Source of the DNA: Pedosphaera sp.
GTDB lineage: Bacteria; Verrucomicrobiota; Verrucomicrobiia; Limisphaerales; UBA9464
DNA length: 7,985 nt
Assembly (NCBI GenBank): GCA_009695405.1
Contig: SIAZ01000168.1
Coordinates: 1-7,985, forward strand
Direction of reading: 5' to 3'
Shown: positions 5,759-7,985 of the stretch, piece after piece
Position numbering within the stretch: position 1 is the stretch's first letter
Layout of the letters: each line of letters opens with the position of its first letter
Notes under the pieces: model-generated
The model's database searches: none
What the model was told of the DNA's origin: nothing
Seen by the model: the letters and a program-made list of their open reading frames with translations, nothing else
Position numbers and translations under genes: made by a program

Positions 5759-7822
5759 TTAGGGTGGGCTAGGACTTGGGTGAAGACGTGCGACGCGAAG
5801 AGGCCATAGAGTGAGCGAGTGAACCCGCGCTGCTGTGGCGGAACCGGAGGCAGAAAGGTCGAACCGGAGATCGGATGTTGCTGGGAGGATCAAGTCAGTA
5901 AGCTCGGTTTCGCCGTCTTGAGCAAAAATCTCGAGTGAGGAAACATCGACAAGGATTCTGAGTTGGAGTCGGCCATTGCGGGGACTAATCGGAGCGGAAT
6001 GGACGGCAGCGAAGTTGGGATGAAAGTCGTGACGACCGGACAAAGAACGGTCAAGAGAGAGTTGGTGCCGGTCGAGATGGGCTTGAACTTGAGTGACCTG
6101 TGATGTTCCGTGTCGGAGGCTGAGGGTGAGGGTACCTGAGTCGGGTACCTGTTCGAACTCGATGTGTATTTCAGCTAACCCATTACGGAACGAGTAACGG
6201 CGCAGCCATTCGGAAGCCGCAGGGGTAGATGCCTGTCCTAGGTGGTGACGTTGGGCGCGCAGCGAGTGGAGTTCTCGGACAGGCTGTTGAAACAGACGCA
6301 AGCCGGATAAGGTGGAGCGCAGGGTGAGTTCACGAGGGACAGAGAGAGCGCTGCGCCAAGGTGCAGTAGGGACATCATTGGCATAGATCCAGTTGCTCAT
6401 CCAACCGATCCAGAGGCGGCGACCATCTTTGGATGGGATGTCGGACCAGCTCACTGCAGCATAGAAATCAGCGCCGAAATCGGCCCATAGAGCCGCCTCG
6501 GAAGGTGAGTGAGCGATCGCATCAGACAGGAGGAAATGATCGGCATTAATATGGACCCAGCCTCCGACAGCCTGATCGAATATTTCAATACGTGCGGTTT
6601 TTCCTCGGAGGTTGCGAAGATCCCACGAATGCCAAGTGAGGTGTTCAGAATTGTTGCCAGTGGCCGAGCGAACGGCGTGGTTATCGATGAGCAAACGAAC
6701 GCCGGCTGTATCGGGTTGTCGACCGCCCCCAATCATAAAATTGAGGTAATTTCGATCCACTTGAAAGGCAGGGGAAACGAGAGTGCCCTGTGCGGTATCG
6801 GCGCCCCGAAAAGAGTTTGCCAAGCCCGCTCCATGAAAGCCGTCGACGGTTTGTTGTCCGGGCGAAGTGCCCCGAGCCGGCGTGGTTCCAAAGGCATCTC
6901 CAGTGGCGGTCCAACCGGCGTAGTTTGAGTCTTCAAAGTCGGCGAGAAGCGAACCGGATGGAATCGATTCAGGAGTGGCGACGGGAGGCGAATTAGGATC
7001 TGTGACAAAGCGAATTCCATCGAAGGTTCCGATGAAATATTGGGTCCCGGAGCCACCGGCATGTGCGCCAGTGCCGACATTAACCACGAGGACCCATTTA
7101 GAGTTTTTAGAATTACCCTCAACAGAGAGAGGAAAGAGGTCTGGGCATTCCCAGATACCGGTAGTGGAACCGGCGGGCCCGAAGTCACTGAGGTGGGTCC
7201 ATGACTTCAGATTTTGGGAAGAGTAGAGGCGGATCATTCGTTTTTGGGGCCAAGCCACTGCCATAATCCAGCGTGCGGAGGTTGGGTGCCAAAAGACTTT
7301 AGGGTCACGAAAATCAGCTTCACCGAGGTCAAGAACTGGATTTCCAGCATACTGAATCCAAGAACGTCCCCGGTCGTTGCTGTAGGCGATCCGTTGATTT
7401 TGAAGAGGTCGATTGGTGTGATGCCCAGTATAGACGGCGACCAAGGGAGGACGTCCGTTAATCCCAAAGCCGCTGGTATTTTTCCAATCTACCACGGCGC
7501 TACCCGAGAAGATCATCACCCCGTTTGTCTCGGCGATAGCCAGCGGCAAGGGAACCCAGTTGACGAGATCGCGACTGACTGAGTGCGCCCAACTCATATG
7601 GCCCCAGCGATTACCATGAGGGTTATTTTGGTAGAAGAGATGATATTCGCCGTCAAAAAAGACCAATCCATTGGGATCATTCATCCAAGTGTTACTTTGG
7701 GAAATATGGAAGCGAGGTCGCCACTGTTCTTCAAAAGTAGGGAGCGCAGCCTGAGCAGATAAGATTTGGGTTTGGGCAAAGAGACAGAGGAAGAGGGAGG
7801 GGGAGTTGAGGGGTTGGACCAT
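5759..7822 (-). CDS. Secreted GH32 beta-fructosidase (levanase / exo-inulinase type) with internal beta-sandwich insertion
   Basis: This 687-residue enzyme should release fructose from levan, inulin or sucrose outside the cytoplasm. An N-terminal hydrophobic stretch SLFLCLFAQTQILSAQA (about 9-25) looks like a signal peptide, though without the usual basic residues. GH32 catalytic motifs are WMNDPNG (46-52, nucleophile Asp49), FRDPK (171-175, Asp173) and WECPDLF (224-230, acid/base Glu225). The propeller is interrupted at about 288-435 by an inserted module (DFEDSNYAGWTATGDAF ... GGWVHINADHF). It then resumes with DFGADFYAAVSW, GRRLWIGWMSNWIYAN and APWRSALSVPRELTL (488-502). The C-terminal beta-sandwich (about 515-675) contains DVSSLEIFAQDGETELTDLI. 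ATG 7822 is the only start after an in-frame TAG roughly 80 bases upstream; no Shine-Dalgarno sequence is seen. It is the first gene of a two-gene operon with the fructokinase. Levan and inulin preference cannot be separated from sequence alone. Confidence 0.95.
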   Translation of the reverse strand: MVQPLNSPSLFLCLFAQTQILSAQAALPTFEEQWRPRFHISQSNTWMNDPNGLVFFDGEYHLFYQNNPHGNRWGHMSWAHSVSRDLVNWVPLPLAIAETNGVMIFSGSAVVDWKNTSGFGINGRPPLVAVYTGHHTNRPLQNQRIAYSNDRGRSWIQYAGNPVLDLGEADFRDPKVFWHPTSARWIMAVAWPQKRMIRLYSSQNLKSWTHLSDFGPAGSTTGIWECPDLFPLSVEGNSKNSKWVLVVNVGTGAHAGGSGTQYFIGTFDGIRFVTDPNSPPVATPESIPSGSLLADFEDSNYAGWTATGDAFGTTPARGTSPGQQTVDGFHGAGLANSFRGADTAQGTLVSPAFQVDRNYLNFMIGGGRQPDTAGVRLLIDNHAVRSATGNNSEHLTWHSWDLRNLRGKTARIEIFDQAVGGWVHINADHFLLSDAIAHSPSEAALWADFGADFYAAVSWSDIPSKDGRRLWIGWMSNWIYANDVPTAPWRSALSVPRELTLRSTLSGLRLFQQPVRELHSLRAQRHHLGQASTPAASEWLRRYSFRNGLAEIHIEFEQVPDSGTLTLSLRHGTSQVTQVQAHLDRHQLSLDRSLSGRHDFHPNFAAVHSAPISPRNGRLQLRILVDVSSLEIFAQDGETELTDLILPATSDLRFDLSASGSATAARVHSLTLWPLRVARLHPSPSPP

Positions 7823-7963
7823 AAAATTAAGGCAGGGGGGGCAGGGCGTTTGGCTGGTGGCTGGAAAGGGCCGATGGAAAGGGGGTAAAAGAAACGGCTA
7901 GACATAAGCCGCTGAAAATGTTGCCCTACGTTGGTGAATACACCTGACAATTTAAACAGCGGG

Positions 7964-7984
7964 ACCCAGTCGCAACAACTGGGT
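7964..7984. repeat. Perfect 7-bp inverted repeat upstream of the GH32 operon
   Basis: ACCCAGT (7964-7970) pairs with ACTGGGT (7978-7984) around a seven-base loop, about 140 bases upstream of the GH32 start. It may be an operator or regulator site for the fructan operon, or the terminator of an upstream gene beyond the window. No T-run follows on the minus strand, which argues against a simple intrinsic terminator. The remaining spacer 7823-7963 holds no convincing promoter. It contains a C-rich stretch on the minus strand just before the start codon. Confidence 0.3.
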
Positions 7985-7985
7985 A

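Noticed and set aside
6509..6928. Open frame of 139 codons on the plus strand inside the GH32 gene
   Set aside because: It lies fully antisense to a well-supported catalytic gene, has no ribosome binding site and no recognisable protein features. The same applies to plus-strand frames at 7214-7582 and 4922-5251 and the minus-strand frame at 6733-7188.
7681..7950. Minus-strand frame overlapping the GH32 start, as a possible frameshifted longer N-terminus
   Set aside because: Its Pro/Ser-rich translation is not signal-peptide-like. The GH32 frame itself already supplies a hydrophobic leader, and an in-frame TAG sits upstream of its ATG.

Overview
The window carries a short accessory-type stretch of a bacterial chromosome with moderate GC and mixed gene orientations. 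It most resembles Verrucomicrobiota, or less likely Planctomycetota. This rests on recalled resemblance of three proteins: the start of a solitary Y1 transposase at the left edge, a secreted protein of unknown function, and a sugar-isomerase-like TIM barrel with a Lys/Pro/Ala-rich N-terminus. Several genes have no visible Shine-Dalgarno sequence. The taxonomic placement is an inference, not a search result.

Layout. Positions 1-117 (minus) hold the first 39 codons of an IS200/REP-associated Y1-type transposase that runs off the window. Positions 118-409 are non-coding, with a small perfect hairpin. nadA (quinolinate synthase, plus, 410-1411) is intact and faces a convergent gene for an exported protein of unknown function (minus, 1440-2312). 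A 198-base divergent intergenic region leads to the TIM-barrel protein (plus, 2511-3584), which ends before a strong stem-loop at 3619-3651. Next comes a decaying exostosin-family (GT47-like) glycosyltransferase pseudogene on the minus strand (about 3689-4775). Only its middle part survives as an open frame. Reading through adjacent frames recovers the rest and shows two in-frame stops and two one-base frameshifts in homopolymer runs.

The right half is a two-gene minus-strand operon: a secreted GH32 beta-fructosidase (levanase/exo-inulinase type, 5759-7822) followed after one base by a PfkB-family fructokinase (4822-5757). Together they form a short fructan route: extracellular release of fructose, then cytoplasmic phosphorylation. 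No fructose transporter or regulator lies inside the window. The GH32 enzyme has a beta-sandwich-like insertion of about 145 residues inside its catalytic propeller.

I see no CRISPR array, tRNA, rRNA, phage module or defence system, and no clearly novel system. The points most worth a second look are the reconstructed glycosyltransferase pseudogene, the secreted unknown protein, and the fructan operon with its inserted domain.
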